From an uncultured Verrucomicrobiota bacterium (GTDB lineage: Bacteria; Verrucomicrobiota; Kiritimatiellia; CAJWTS01), in NCBI GenBank assembly GCA_913047795.1, contig CAJWTS010000003.1, positions 37,903-101,902 of the forward strand: 64,000 nt of DNA. The letters are read 5' to 3'. The position numbers and the translations under genes are program-made. Every line of letters starts with the position of its first letter. The stretch's first letter is position 1. The notes beneath the pieces were generated by a model. That model saw only the letters and a program-made list of their open reading frames with translations. It searched no databases and was not told the origin of the DNA. Positions 45,040-53,949 of this stretch are shown in pieces.

Positions 45040-46172
45040 CCTTGTCAGCCACGGATTCCCGGGCCCGCTACATCATGATTGGCGGCTTTCTCGGCGCCGG
45101 CAAGTCGACCGCAATTCTCAAACTCGCGCAACGATTGCGCGCGGCGGGCCGCACGGTCGGCCTGATCACGAATGACCAGGGCATAGATCTTGTCGACACA
45201 GCTTTCATGCGATCGCATGGATTTGATGTGGAGGAAATCGCGGGCGGGTGTTTTTGCTGCCGATTCGATTCCCTCAAGGACGCGGCCGATCGGCTGACCA
45301 TGAAGATGCGTCCCGACGTCTTCATCGCCGAGCCGGTCGGCAGCTGTACCGATCTGATTGCCACCGTCAGCTATCCCCTGCGCCGCCTTTACGGCGATGC
45401 CTTCAGCATTGCGCCGCTGAGCGTGGTGCTCGATCCGACGCGGGCGCGCCGCGTCCTGGGCCTCGACGACGATAGTCGCTTTTCATCCAAGGTTCGCTAC
45501 ATCTATCGTAAGCAGATCGAAGAAGCCGACCTGATCGTGATCAACAAAATCGATGGCATCGACGCCAATGCCGTGCAAGAATTGACCCAACGGCTTAGGG
45601 ACGAGTTTCCGGATCGAGAAATTCGTTCCGTCTCCGCGCGAACAGAGATCGGGCTGCCCGCGTGGTTCGATCATCTTCTCGCGAACGACCTAAAGTCAGG
45701 GAACCCACTCACGATCGACTACGAGACTTATGCCGAGGGCGAGGCTCTCCTGGGTTGGCTGAACGCCACGCTTACACTTCAAAGCCCGGAACCCGTTGAG
45801 GGAACCGCCGTGCTCGAGTCGCTGGCTAACCGGGTGCGCGACACGCTGACCGGACGATCAGCCGAGATCGCGCACATGAAAATGACACTCGCCCCGGATG
45901 ACGGCAGCAACGAACTGGCCGTGCTCAATCTTGTTCGTAACGACGTCGTTCCGGAGGCCTCACAGGCGCTTTCGGACCCATTGACGACTGGCGAACTGGT
46001 CCTCAATGTCCGTGCCGAATGCGATGCGACCGAGATTCGGGCCGCACTGGACGATGCCATAAGGAAATTGGCTCGACGTTCCACGCCCTTGTCGCTGACA
46101 ATATCGCACGTGGAACAGTTTCAACCGGCCCCGCCCGAACCCACACACCGCGATACAAATCAGACCGAATAG
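45036..46172 (+). CDS. COG0523 (CobW/NHase-activator-type) GTPase
   Basis: Metal-chaperone-type G3E GTPase, 378 residues. P-loop GGFLGAGKST, metal-binding CxCC in GGCFCC (about residue 75), Walker B/switch II IAEPVGSCTD, and NKID. COG0523 proteins load Zn, Co or other metals onto partner enzymes, or release them; the partner is normally encoded nearby, and here the neighbours are the lipoyl carrier and a ferredoxin. A CobW-type C-terminal domain is only partly recognisable (residues about 260-370). Overlaps the upstream gene by 4 bp. Confidence 0.9.
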   Translation: MTLSATDSRARYIMIGGFLGAGKSTAILKLAQRLRAAGRTVGLITNDQGIDLVDTAFMRSHGFDVEEIAGGCFCCRFDSLKDAADRLTMKMRPDVFIAEPVGSCTDLIATVSYPLRRLYGDAFSIAPLSVVLDPTRARRVLGLDDDSRFSSKVRYIYRKQIEEADLIVINKIDGIDANAVQELTQRLRDEFPDREIRSVSARTEIGLPAWFDHLLANDLKSGNPLTIDYETYAEGEALLGWLNATLTLQSPEPVEGTAVLESLANRVRDTLTGRSAEIAHMKMTLAPDDGSNELAVLNLVRNDVVPEASQALSDPLTTGELVLNVRAECDATEIRAALDDAIRKLARRSTPLSLTISHVEQFQPAPPEPTHRDTNQTE

Positions 46173-46188
46173 ACGTCAACACCTCAAC

Positions 46189-46533
46189 ATGACTGAAAAG
46201 CCCTGCCTCTTGTATTGTCACTGCGCGTACGCGAAGGTCGTCCCCGAGGAGACTCGGCGGGAGGTGTTGAAACGCTTGAACGACGCCGGTGTTGCCTTTG
46301 AAGCGGTGCCCGACCTCTGCGAGATGTCGGCCCGCAAGGATCCCGCCCTCGAACGACTCGCCGCGACGGGTGCAATCCGCATCGCGGCCTGCTACCCCCG
46401 AGCGGTGAAATGGCTCTTTCACGCCGCGGGCGCACCCCTGGGCGACGATCAGACCGAGATTCTCAATATGCGCGTGCAAACCGGCGACGATGTCGCGGAC
46501 GCTATGTGTCGGACCGGCGAGGCATCATCGTGA
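46189..46533 (+). CDS. small Cys-rich protein of unknown function
   Basis: Unrecognised, 114 residues. Cys pattern: C6, C10 and C12 in PCLLYCHCAY, one in PDLCEM, one in AACYPRAVKWLF, one near the end. It may bind a metal or Fe-S cluster, or form a disulfide or heterodisulfide; the CYPRAVKWLF segment is the most distinctive part. It lies between the GTPase and ferredoxin genes (16-bp gap before, 4-bp GTGA overlap after), so it probably works with them. Confidence 0.7.
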   Translation: MTEKPCLLYCHCAYAKVVPEETRREVLKRLNDAGVAFEAVPDLCEMSARKDPALERLAATGAIRIAACYPRAVKWLFHAAGAPLGDDQTEILNMRVQTGDDVADAMCRTGEASS

Positions 46534-47441
46534 GTACGGTGGCGGAACAGAACCTGCCGGTCGTTAACGCCTTGCGGGTGGTGCTCTACGAAGGCCAGGG
46601 CGCTGACGCACTTGATTCCGCTGAACGCAATTCGTTGCTCAACGGACTGCTCGACTCCGGATACGCCGTGACCTGCGCGCGCGACGGCGGAACCCTATCC
46701 GCACCGGACGAGTCGCCGCTCATGGTCCTTGGACGATTCCATGAAGGTGCCGCGCCCGCCATCGCCGATGCGGAAGATCGCGTGGACGTGTTCACCCAGG
46801 ACATTACGAGCCTGGCGACGGAGGCAGTCCTGGAGCGTGTGCGTTTCGTTCGCGAACAGACAGCGCTACGCGTTCCCGGCGAGTGGCATCCCTGGTTTCC
46901 GGTCATCGACTACGACCGCTGCACGAACTGCATGCAATGCCTGAGTTTCTGCCTCTTCGGTGTCTACGACGTCTCGAACGAAGACAAGATCCAAGTCCGC
47001 AACGAGGATCAGTGCAAGACCAACTGTCCCGCCTGCTCAAGGGTTTGCCCCGAAGCTGCGATCATGTTCCCCAAGTATCGCAGCGGTCCCGTCAACGGAG
47101 AAGAAGTAAGCGATGAAGGCGTCGAACGCGAAAAGATGAAGGTCGATATCTCGGCGCTGCTCGGCGGAGACATCTACCAGAAACTACGCGACCGGAGCGA
47201 TCAGGCCAAGGAGCGCTTCGCCAAGGAACGCGACGAAACGGTCGCCTTAAAAGAGAGGAAGCGCTGCCTGGTGGAGATGCAGAAGGATATGGATATCCCG
47301 ATGGAGGCACTGATGTCGTTGCCCTCTCCTGATGAAATTCAACGGCGCGCCGCTGAGGCAAAACAGAAAGCGGACGACGCCATTGCACGTCGCATGCGTG
47401 ATCGTGATGGAAATTACGCCGAAGATGGTTTAAAGGGATAG
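46530..47441 (+). CDS. two-cluster [4Fe-4S] ferredoxin-domain protein
   Basis: A 303-residue soluble protein. Residues 1-115 have a Rossmann-like pattern with little Cys; about residues 125-180 hold two cluster-binding motifs, CTNCMQCLSFC and CKTNCPACSRVCPE, so it can carry two [4Fe-4S] clusters for electron transfer. The rest is a charged helical tail. The GTG start overlaps the upstream stop by 4 bp (GTGA). Its place beside the lipoyl carrier and DUF116 protein suggests it reduces or feeds electrons to one of them. Confidence 0.85.
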   Translation: MSTVAEQNLPVVNALRVVLYEGQGADALDSAERNSLLNGLLDSGYAVTCARDGGTLSAPDESPLMVLGRFHEGAAPAIADAEDRVDVFTQDITSLATEAVLERVRFVREQTALRVPGEWHPWFPVIDYDRCTNCMQCLSFCLFGVYDVSNEDKIQVRNEDQCKTNCPACSRVCPEAAIMFPKYRSGPVNGEEVSDEGVEREKMKVDISALLGGDIYQKLRDRSDQAKERFAKERDETVALKERKRCLVEMQKDMDIPMEALMSLPSPDEIQRRAAEAKQKADDAIARRMRDRDGNYAEDGLKG

Positions 47442-47443
47442 GC

Positions 47444-49162
47444 ATGCCAGAGACCCGCGTAAAGATTCCGAAGAAGATTGCCGTGCGACCGGACCGGCCG
47501 CCGCAGGATAATATTCCGCAATCTCGCGGGGCGCGTAACCGCATGTGGGCGCAGGCGCGCGCATACATCGACCAGCGCGGACTCGTGCCGCCGATTCCGA
47601 TCAACGACCTCAATATCCACGCCGAAAACCTCGTCAAAGAAATGGGCGACGCCTATGCCGGCACGGAAGACTTTGCGGCCGTGCTGATCAACAACGAATC
47701 GTGGCGCGATGTACTCGCCGGAATCCCGTTCGAGCGGCGATTGCTCCTGATGCCTGTCTGCCTTCGCTACGAGAAGGAATGCCCGGCCCCCTTCGATGAA
47801 CTCGGGCTTCTCTGCAAGGAATGCGGACAATGTTCGATTCACGACTTCAAGCTGGAAGCCGAGCGACTGGGTTACCCGGTTCTCATCGCTGAGGGAACGC
47901 CCATCGTGCGTCAATTGATCGAGACCGGTCAGATCCAGGCCGTCGTTGGCGTGAGCTGCTTAAACGTCCTGGAACGCGTCTTCCCCTACATGGAGGCGGC
48001 CGCCGTTCCGGGCATCGCCGTGCCCCTGCTCCAGGACGATTGCAAAGATACCAACATCGATATCGAATGGCTCTGGGATGTGCTCCACCTGACCAGCGAC
48101 GATCGCATGTACCGCATGGATCTCAACGGGCTGCGCAGCCGGGTCGACGAATGGTTCACGGCGAATCGCCTGTCCGAGATCCTCGGCACCGACCCGGACG
48201 ACGCAACGGCCGTGATGGGGCGCGACTGGCTGGCTCGCTCGGGCAAGCGCTGGCGTCCGTTCCTTACAGCCGCCATGTATTCCGCCATCAGCAACGATCC
48301 AGACGCGGCCTGGCCCGCCGACCTGACGAAGCTTTCCGTCGCCGTCGAATGTTTTCACAAGGCGTCATTGATCCACGATGACATCGAGGATGATGATGAC
48401 GAACGCTATGGCGAGCCAACGATGCACGCGGAGCATGGCGTCGGCATGGCGATCAACGTCGGCGATTATCTGCTCGGTGAAGGATACCGGCTCATCGCCG
48501 AAACGGACGCTAACCCAGAGCAGCGTTCGAGGATGATGCACGTCGCCGCGATCGGACATCGCGCATTGAGCCTGGGCCAGGGCGCCGAGCTGGCATGGTC
48601 GCAGAACCCCGAGCCCATGCGGACCAACGCCGTGCTGAACATCTTCAAACAGAAGACCGCACCTGCCTTTGAAGTGGCTCTGCGAATCGGAGCGATCTAT
48701 GGCGGCGCCGACGACGCTATTCTTGATGTCATCGGTCAATACAGCGAAGCCCTGGGCGTCGCCTACCAGATCCGCGACGATATTGAGGATATACTTGGCT
48801 CAGCCGACTCCCACGACGCCCGGGACACACGGCCCTCATTGTTGCTCGCGCTCGCGCACGAAAAGGCCGAGGGCCCCCATAAGGACATGTTCGCTGCTAT
48901 CTGGCGGCGCCAGGTCGATTTCGCGGACATTGAAAACGAACTCCGCGCGGCACTGGACCAATACGGGATTCACGATCGCGCCAATGAACTCCTGGATGCG
49001 TTCAAGGAAGAAGCCGTGCGCGCCCTGGGTCAACTGGACGATGCGACGGTCAAGGGCCTACTGCGGCGCGTGCTGGGCCGCATCTTTGACGACGTGCATC
49101 TGGAGTCGCTCTGCAGCACCTTTGCTTCCGTGGCCCCCGCGGAAACGTCGGCGATTCCTTAA
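47444..49162 (+). CDS. DUF116-polyprenyl diphosphate synthase fusion
   Basis: Two-domain protein, 572 residues. Residues about 90-215 match DUF116: Cys-rich VCLRYEKECP, LLCKECGQCSI and GVSCLNVLERV, the kind of pattern used for an Fe-S site. Residues about 235-545 are a trans-isoprenyl diphosphate synthase: the first Asp-rich motif is HDDIEDDDDERY (Asp312 on) and the second is IRDDIEDI (Asp445 on), with GEGYRL and KTAPAFEVAL between. Such enzymes build C10-C20 or longer prenyl diphosphates from IPP and DMAPP. I know of no characterised protein joining these two domains. It starts 2 bp after the ferredoxin stop. Confidence 0.88.
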   Translation: MPETRVKIPKKIAVRPDRPPQDNIPQSRGARNRMWAQARAYIDQRGLVPPIPINDLNIHAENLVKEMGDAYAGTEDFAAVLINNESWRDVLAGIPFERRLLLMPVCLRYEKECPAPFDELGLLCKECGQCSIHDFKLEAERLGYPVLIAEGTPIVRQLIETGQIQAVVGVSCLNVLERVFPYMEAAAVPGIAVPLLQDDCKDTNIDIEWLWDVLHLTSDDRMYRMDLNGLRSRVDEWFTANRLSEILGTDPDDATAVMGRDWLARSGKRWRPFLTAAMYSAISNDPDAAWPADLTKLSVAVECFHKASLIHDDIEDDDDERYGEPTMHAEHGVGMAINVGDYLLGEGYRLIAETDANPEQRSRMMHVAAIGHRALSLGQGAELAWSQNPEPMRTNAVLNIFKQKTAPAFEVALRIGAIYGGADDAILDVIGQYSEALGVAYQIRDDIEDILGSADSHDARDTRPSLLLALAHEKAEGPHKDMFAAIWRRQVDFADIENELRAALDQYGIHDRANELLDAFKEEAVRALGQLDDATVKGLLRRVLGRIFDDVHLESLCSTFASVAPAETSAIP

Positions 49163-49309
49163 GGCACGAGCCCATTCGGGCCGGCAAACGTTCATGTTCT
49201 TCGCGGCAGATTCTTCGTTAGCCCAATTCACATCGTCCGCCCTTTATCGCCCATTCGTATCCACCATAACAGTCGATGGCTCGTCCCGTCCGTGTTTTCA
49301 TGGTGAACC

Positions 49310-50191
49310 GTGAGCTTGCATCTGGAAATGCTCCAGGTCGCACGGCTTTCGCCGCGACTTCTCGGTGATTCGACCGACCGCATCCTCGACTTCTTCAAGT
49401 CCCAACGAACGGCGGAAGGAGGGTTTGCCGGCCGCGATGGTCGTCCCGATCTCTACTACACCGTTTTTGGCCTCAGCAGTCTGCTCGCGCTGGACGCCGA
49501 TCCGGACGCCGACACCACGCAACAATTCCTGGAGACGCACACGGACATAGCGTCCCTCGACCTTGTGCACGCCGCGTCTCTCGCCCGCTGCTGGCGTTGT
49601 ATTCTACGGTCGCCCGGCGCCGACGTGACCGAACAGCTCCTGGCATCCGCAAAACACCATCTCGGCGATGGCGCCGACGTCACGGCCTACGATCACTTTC
49701 TCGCCCTTGGACTCTATCAGGATTTGGAATGTGACCCGCCCGACTCGGCAGCCGTGCTGCAATCCCTCGCGACATTGCGCAGTGCCGATGGCGCCTTTGG
49801 CAATCGCCCCGCCATGCCGGCGGGCAACACGACCGCAACCGCTGCCGCCGTGGCCGTGCTCAATACGCTCGACCGGTCTGCACTGGACGATTCGATAGGC
49901 ACGTGGCTGCTGAAACGCACCTGCAGCAAGGGCGGTTTTTATGCGGTCCCCGGCGCACCCATACCTGACCTGCTTTCAACCGCGACAGCCCTGCACGCGC
50001 TGGCGACGCTACATGTTTCGGCGGACAATCACAAGGAACTCACCCTCGATTTCATCGACACGCTCTGGTCCGGCCGCGGCGGATTCGTGGGTAACTGGAG
50101 TGACGAGATCCTGGATTGTGAGTACACATTTTATGGCCTGCTCGCGCTCGGCCACTTGTCGGTGCTCGGACACCGTGACGGCGCCAGCTGA
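49310..50191 (+). CDS. prenyltransferase-beta / squalene-cyclase-repeat (alpha-toroid) protein
   Basis: An alpha-alpha toroid of about 293 residues with the repeated QRTAEGGFAGRDGRPDLYYTVFGLSSL and SKGGFYAVPGAPIPDLLSTATALHAL motifs, as in the beta subunits of protein prenyltransferases and in terpene cyclases. The DCEYTFYGLLALG motif is the usual zinc/substrate end. It lacks the DxDD motif of squalene cyclases, so a prenyl transfer or non-catalytic role is more likely. It sits 147 bp after the prenyl synthase and reads in the same direction. GTG start at 49310; ATG at 49328 is possible. Confidence 0.8.
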   Translation: MSLHLEMLQVARLSPRLLGDSTDRILDFFKSQRTAEGGFAGRDGRPDLYYTVFGLSSLLALDADPDADTTQQFLETHTDIASLDLVHAASLARCWRCILRSPGADVTEQLLASAKHHLGDGADVTAYDHFLALGLYQDLECDPPDSAAVLQSLATLRSADGAFGNRPAMPAGNTTATAAAVAVLNTLDRSALDDSIGTWLLKRTCSKGGFYAVPGAPIPDLLSTATALHALATLHVSADNHKELTLDFIDTLWSGRGGFVGNWSDEILDCEYTFYGLLALGHLSVLGHRDGAS

Positions 50192-50239
50192 AGACTGAAT
50201 CTCAAGCCGTGCGCTGCGTCCGGCGAGAGAGAAGACGAC

Positions 50240-51397
50240 CTACATGGCGCCCTGGTACAATTCCCTGAAATCGTCGGTCGTCACCGGCCGCGGATTAAAA
50301 CCCGCGGTCCATTGCGCAGCGGCTTCTTCGGCAAGCGTGTCGATCGCGTCAGACGTCACGCCGTGATCCTTCAGGCTGCGCGCGACACCGGCCTCGGTCA
50401 TCAACTGCTCGAGCCCGGCGGCCAGCACCTCCCCGGCGCTCTCGGCTCCAGTCTTACCCCACCCCACGACTTCGCATAGCTGCTCGTATTCCGATACCGA
50501 AACAGCAGCGTTGAAGCGAACGACGTGCGGCAGCATCGTGGCAACGGCGATCCCATGCACGACACCGAATCGCGCCGTCAACGGGTTGGCACAGGCGTGC
50601 GCGGCGCCCAGCATCGAGTTCTCGATCGCGGCGCCGGCCAGGCTGGCCCCGATCTGCATCTCCGCACGCGCCTCAAGATCGCCGCGATCGCGAAGAACGG
50701 CAGGGAAACCACGAAAAAGATGGCGCCCGGCCTCGTGCGAAAACATTGTCGACTCGGCATTGCGCGACGTCGTCGCACAGGTCTCGACGGCGTGCGAAAT
50801 GGCATCGAGTCCCGTCGCGATGGTCACACCGGCGGGCTGCGACAGCGTCAGCCCGGGATCGAGCAACGCGACACGGCAGGCCGATTTCTTATCCCCACAG
50901 GCCATCTTCTGATGCGTGTCCTTGTTGGCAATCAATGCGAACGATTGGCATTCGCTTCCGGTCCCGGCCGTCGTCGGAATGGCGATCATGGGCAACATGT
51001 CCCGCTTGGCCTTGCCCACACCCCAGTAGTCTTCCATCGCGCCGCCATTCGTATAGATAAAATTGATCCCCTTCGCGCAGTCCATGCTACTGCCGCCGCC
51101 GAGCCCGACGATGAAATCGATATCATTGCCGCGGGCGAATGCGGTCCCCGCGGCTACATGCGTGGTGGTGGGGTTTTCTTCGACGTCCAGAAACGTGAAG
51201 ACATCGAGACCCGAATCCTGCAGCGCTTGCTCGGCCACGGCCACGTGACCCGCTGCAGCAACACCGGGATCGGAGACAAGCAAGACACGGCCGCCGGCGT
51301 ACTCCAGCACGAACTCACCAAGACGACCGAGCAGGCCCTCGTCAAAGACGACCCTTGTGATCGGGTTAAAATCAAAAGCTGTAACGGAAAAACTCAT
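50240..51397 (-). CDS. iron-containing alcohol dehydrogenase
   Basis: Group III (iron-dependent) alcohol dehydrogenase, 385 residues, NAD(P)-linked. Signature segments: GGGSSMDCAKGI, IPTTAGTGSE, and metal ligands in LDAISHAVE and GVVHGIAVATMLPH. Members interconvert aldehydes and alcohols. It is the last gene of the minus-strand set; the aldehyde dehydrogenase stop lies 24 bp upstream, so the two probably act in series, aldehyde to alcohol or the reverse. Confidence 0.93.
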   Translation of the reverse strand: MSFSVTAFDFNPITRVVFDEGLLGRLGEFVLEYAGGRVLLVSDPGVAAAGHVAVAEQALQDSGLDVFTFLDVEENPTTTHVAAGTAFARGNDIDFIVGLGGGSSMDCAKGINFIYTNGGAMEDYWGVGKAKRDMLPMIAIPTTAGTGSECQSFALIANKDTHQKMACGDKKSACRVALLDPGLTLSQPAGVTIATGLDAISHAVETCATTSRNAESTMFSHEAGRHLFRGFPAVLRDRGDLEARAEMQIGASLAGAAIENSMLGAAHACANPLTARFGVVHGIAVATMLPHVVRFNAAVSVSEYEQLCEVVGWGKTGAESAGEVLAAGLEQLMTEAGVARSLKDHGVTSDAIDTLAEEAAAQWTAGFNPRPVTTDDFRELYQGAM

Positions 51398-51421
51398 CAG
51401 GCGACAAACCGCAACCGGGCG

Positions 51422-52855
51422 TCAGGCCGGCATGGCCTCGTATTGAAAGACGCGGCGCTGCAACAGGTGGTAAAACAAATTCCCCTCGTGCGGCTGCGTC
51501 CAGTCGATTTCACAGGTTGGTATCGGTCCAACATTCAAGCGAACGATTTCCGGCGACTGGTAGAACCGGTCGATCAGGACGGGATCGGTTGTGATCGCGG
51601 TCGCGACCAGCGTATTGCCCACGCGATCGGGCATCGCATCGGCCGGTACTTCGATAACCGAGGCATAGGGAAAAAGAAACTCTCTGTTGGCAAGCGGATG
51701 ATCCGAATCCTCGCACCAAATGATTGTCGGCTGGAGGAAAGTCGTACCATCCACCCTGGTCAGTCGATCGCCCTCACGATACCGCGCCGTGATGTCCTCG
51801 GCCCCCGGGACCTGCAGGCCGCTTTCGATAGCCGCATGGATAGCTTCCGCGATCGTGGCATTCGGGAAGCCGCATAAGGCCGCGGCCGGGTCGTCCAGCG
51901 ACGTTGGGCGTGTGGTCGCGACAGAACGGGCCAACGCGTCCGCCAATTCACGCCCTCCGGACGGGGTCCAGACCGACGACGCGTTCACGCAGGATCGGCC
52001 CCCGTTGAACGCAATCGAACGCGTGATGACGTCCATATAGCGGTCCACGTCTCCGGCCGCCTCAACGTCGAGCAGCACCTTGCTCATGCCCGGGCCATGG
52101 ATCTCCACGGTGCCCTGCTCCGCCCAGGTTTGCGTTGTCTTTGCGTCCCCGAACACCATGCCCCGTGCTGCTTTCGCCAGCAGCGTATTTCCAGCGGCAT
52201 GGCCGGAAGGATAAATATTTATGGCGGCCGCCGGATAGCCGGCCTTGCGCAGCGCAGCACTGATCCGGTAGGGCGTCCACGGCTCCATGGTGCCCGGCCG
52301 CAGATAGAGCGGAACGCGCAAGGCGAAGGCCGGTATCCATAGCGCATGCACACCCGGCGAGTTGTTGGGAAGCACGACCCCGAGCGAATGCCCGCGGGGC
52401 ACGTAGGCCGGATCCTGCCCCCCATCCGCGCGAAAGGATTCGCCGCAAAGCCTGTCGTCCGCCGACAAGCCACGCAAGACGCTCTTCATCTCGCGCAGCA
52501 TGAACTCGATCTTGGTCATGTTGCGACGGCACATCGCGACGGGCATCGCCGTCGTCGCGGACTGCATGGCCACAAACTCCTCCGGCCCCTGGTTCTCATC
52601 GCCCAACGGCAATTCATCCTGCATGAAGATATCGGCCGCGCGCTCACAACAAGCGACGGCGTCTTCAAACGAGATTGCCTGCAAGGCAGCCCAGCAGTCC
52701 GCCTGGTGGCAGAGATCGCGCGAAACCAGGCCCGAGTTTGCCTGGCTAACCTGCGCCAGTACCGCGCCGGTCCGATGATCGCAGAGCGGCTCCAACTCGA
52801 CACTCGTATAGGGTTCTCCGCGACGCAGAATCGGAAGTTGACGTTCGGCGCTCAT
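51422..52855 (-). CDS. aldehyde dehydrogenase superfamily protein, likely CoA-acylating type
   Basis: ALDH fold, 477 residues. Catalytic Cys is in FNGGRSCVNASS (about residue 290) and the conserved Asn in LPNNSPG. The general-base Glu of hydrolytic ALDHs (in ELGGK) has no equivalent here; the matching stretch reads KVLLDVEAAG. Loss of that Glu is typical of the acyl-CoA reductase group, which forms aldehydes from thioesters. Flanked by a LuxE/PaaK-like ligase (6-bp gap) and an iron alcohol dehydrogenase, it fits a carboxylic acid to aldehyde to alcohol route. Confidence 0.85.
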   Translation of the reverse strand: MSAERQLPILRRGEPYTSVELEPLCDHRTGAVLAQVSQANSGLVSRDLCHQADCWAALQAISFEDAVACCERAADIFMQDELPLGDENQGPEEFVAMQSATTAMPVAMCRRNMTKIEFMLREMKSVLRGLSADDRLCGESFRADGGQDPAYVPRGHSLGVVLPNNSPGVHALWIPAFALRVPLYLRPGTMEPWTPYRISAALRKAGYPAAAINIYPSGHAAGNTLLAKAARGMVFGDAKTTQTWAEQGTVEIHGPGMSKVLLDVEAAGDVDRYMDVITRSIAFNGGRSCVNASSVWTPSGGRELADALARSVATTRPTSLDDPAAALCGFPNATIAEAIHAAIESGLQVPGAEDITARYREGDRLTRVDGTTFLQPTIIWCEDSDHPLANREFLFPYASVIEVPADAMPDRVGNTLVATAITTDPVLIDRFYQSPEIVRLNVGPIPTCEIDWTQPHEGNLFYHLLQRRVFQYEAMPA

Positions 52856-52861
52856 GCGCGA

Positions 52862-53938
52862 TCAATACACGCCTTCAACGACCTGCGACTGCAACCGAGA
52901 AAACGGCCGAACGTCCCGAACACCGTCCCAGGGATACGCCTCGCAGGGCGGCGTGCGCGTCGCCTCGTCCCGCTCCGGAAAGTTGGGCACGAAGAATTCC
53001 TTGGTCAACGCGGTCAACTTGACGCGTCCGCATTCTCCATAGGGCACAACCTGGCTGGAGTCGTCCGGATCCACGATTTGCAGAACGGCGCGCGGCTGTG
53101 GCGCGTGGTAGGTAATGCTATAGTTGTCTACGGGATCAAATGGCTTGTGACAGGCCAGGCCCATCAATGTATTGCCGTAGGTCGGCGCAAAGGCGGCACC
53201 TTCAAGCAGTTCTTCGCGCGCGAACCGGTGGAACTGTGGCGTCATCTGTGTTCCTCCGCAAAAAACGCCTGTGATCCCCGCCTGCTTCAGGGACACCTGC
53301 TCGCACAGGGCCTCGAGCAGCTTGGGTGTCGTAAAGAGGCATTTCACGTTTTCATGCGCGCGCAGGATCACGAGCGCCTGGTCCACGACGTGGCGCTTGT
53401 ATTCCTCCAACTCCCGCATGCGACCCTTTTTCGTGATCTTGACGACCCAGCGCGGGTCGAGATCGATGCAGTAGCACATGCCACCACGAACCTGTGCAAG
53501 GTGTTCGATCGAGAGACGCAGCCGGCGCGGACCGCTTGGCCCGAGCATCAGCCAATCCGAGCCCTTGGGAAAGTGCTCGTCGTCCAGTCCTTTGCTGAAG
53601 AGCGAGTAGTCCGTGCGAAAATCATCCACCGCGATGCGATACTTCGGCACACCCGTCGTGCCACCGGTTTCGAAGACGTAGATCGGCTTGTCCGCGTAGC
53701 CCTTCGGAACCCAGCGGCGCACCGGTCCGCCACGTAGCCACTCGTCCTGGAATTCACCGAAACGGGCCAGATCGTCGAAACAGGTGACCTCGGCTGCGGG
53801 ATCCCAATCAAGCTTCGCGCGAAAGTTCAGCCAGAACGGGCAACCGGTCTCCGGATCAAAGTGCCACTGCACAACCTCGCGCGTCCACGCATCGAGATCG
53901 ACCTTCGCCAGCCCGGCCCTCTTCTCCAGATCGCTCAT
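52862..53938 (-). CDS. LuxE/PaaK-like acyl-activating enzyme (ANL superfamily)
   Basis: An adenylate-forming enzyme, 358 residues. The P-loop-like ETGGTTGVPKYR is the AMP-binding core, and FAPTYGNTLMG (about residue 238) matches the YG-T motif of acyl-CoA synthetases. Its short length and lack of a full C-terminal lid agree with LuxE acyl-protein synthetase or phenylacetate-CoA ligase relatives. It should activate a carboxylic acid, which the neighbouring ALDH could then reduce. Which acid is not visible; a product of the chorismate-lyase-like gene nearby is one idea. Confidence 0.85.
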   Translation of the reverse strand: MSDLEKRAGLAKVDLDAWTREVVQWHFDPETGCPFWLNFRAKLDWDPAAEVTCFDDLARFGEFQDEWLRGGPVRRWVPKGYADKPIYVFETGGTTGVPKYRIAVDDFRTDYSLFSKGLDDEHFPKGSDWLMLGPSGPRRLRLSIEHLAQVRGGMCYCIDLDPRWVVKITKKGRMRELEEYKRHVVDQALVILRAHENVKCLFTTPKLLEALCEQVSLKQAGITGVFCGGTQMTPQFHRFAREELLEGAAFAPTYGNTLMGLACHKPFDPVDNYSITYHAPQPRAVLQIVDPDDSSQVVPYGECGRVKLTALTKEFFVPNFPERDEATRTPPCEAYPWDGVRDVRPFSRLQSQVVEGVY

Positions 53939-53949
53939 CGATCGACCGC

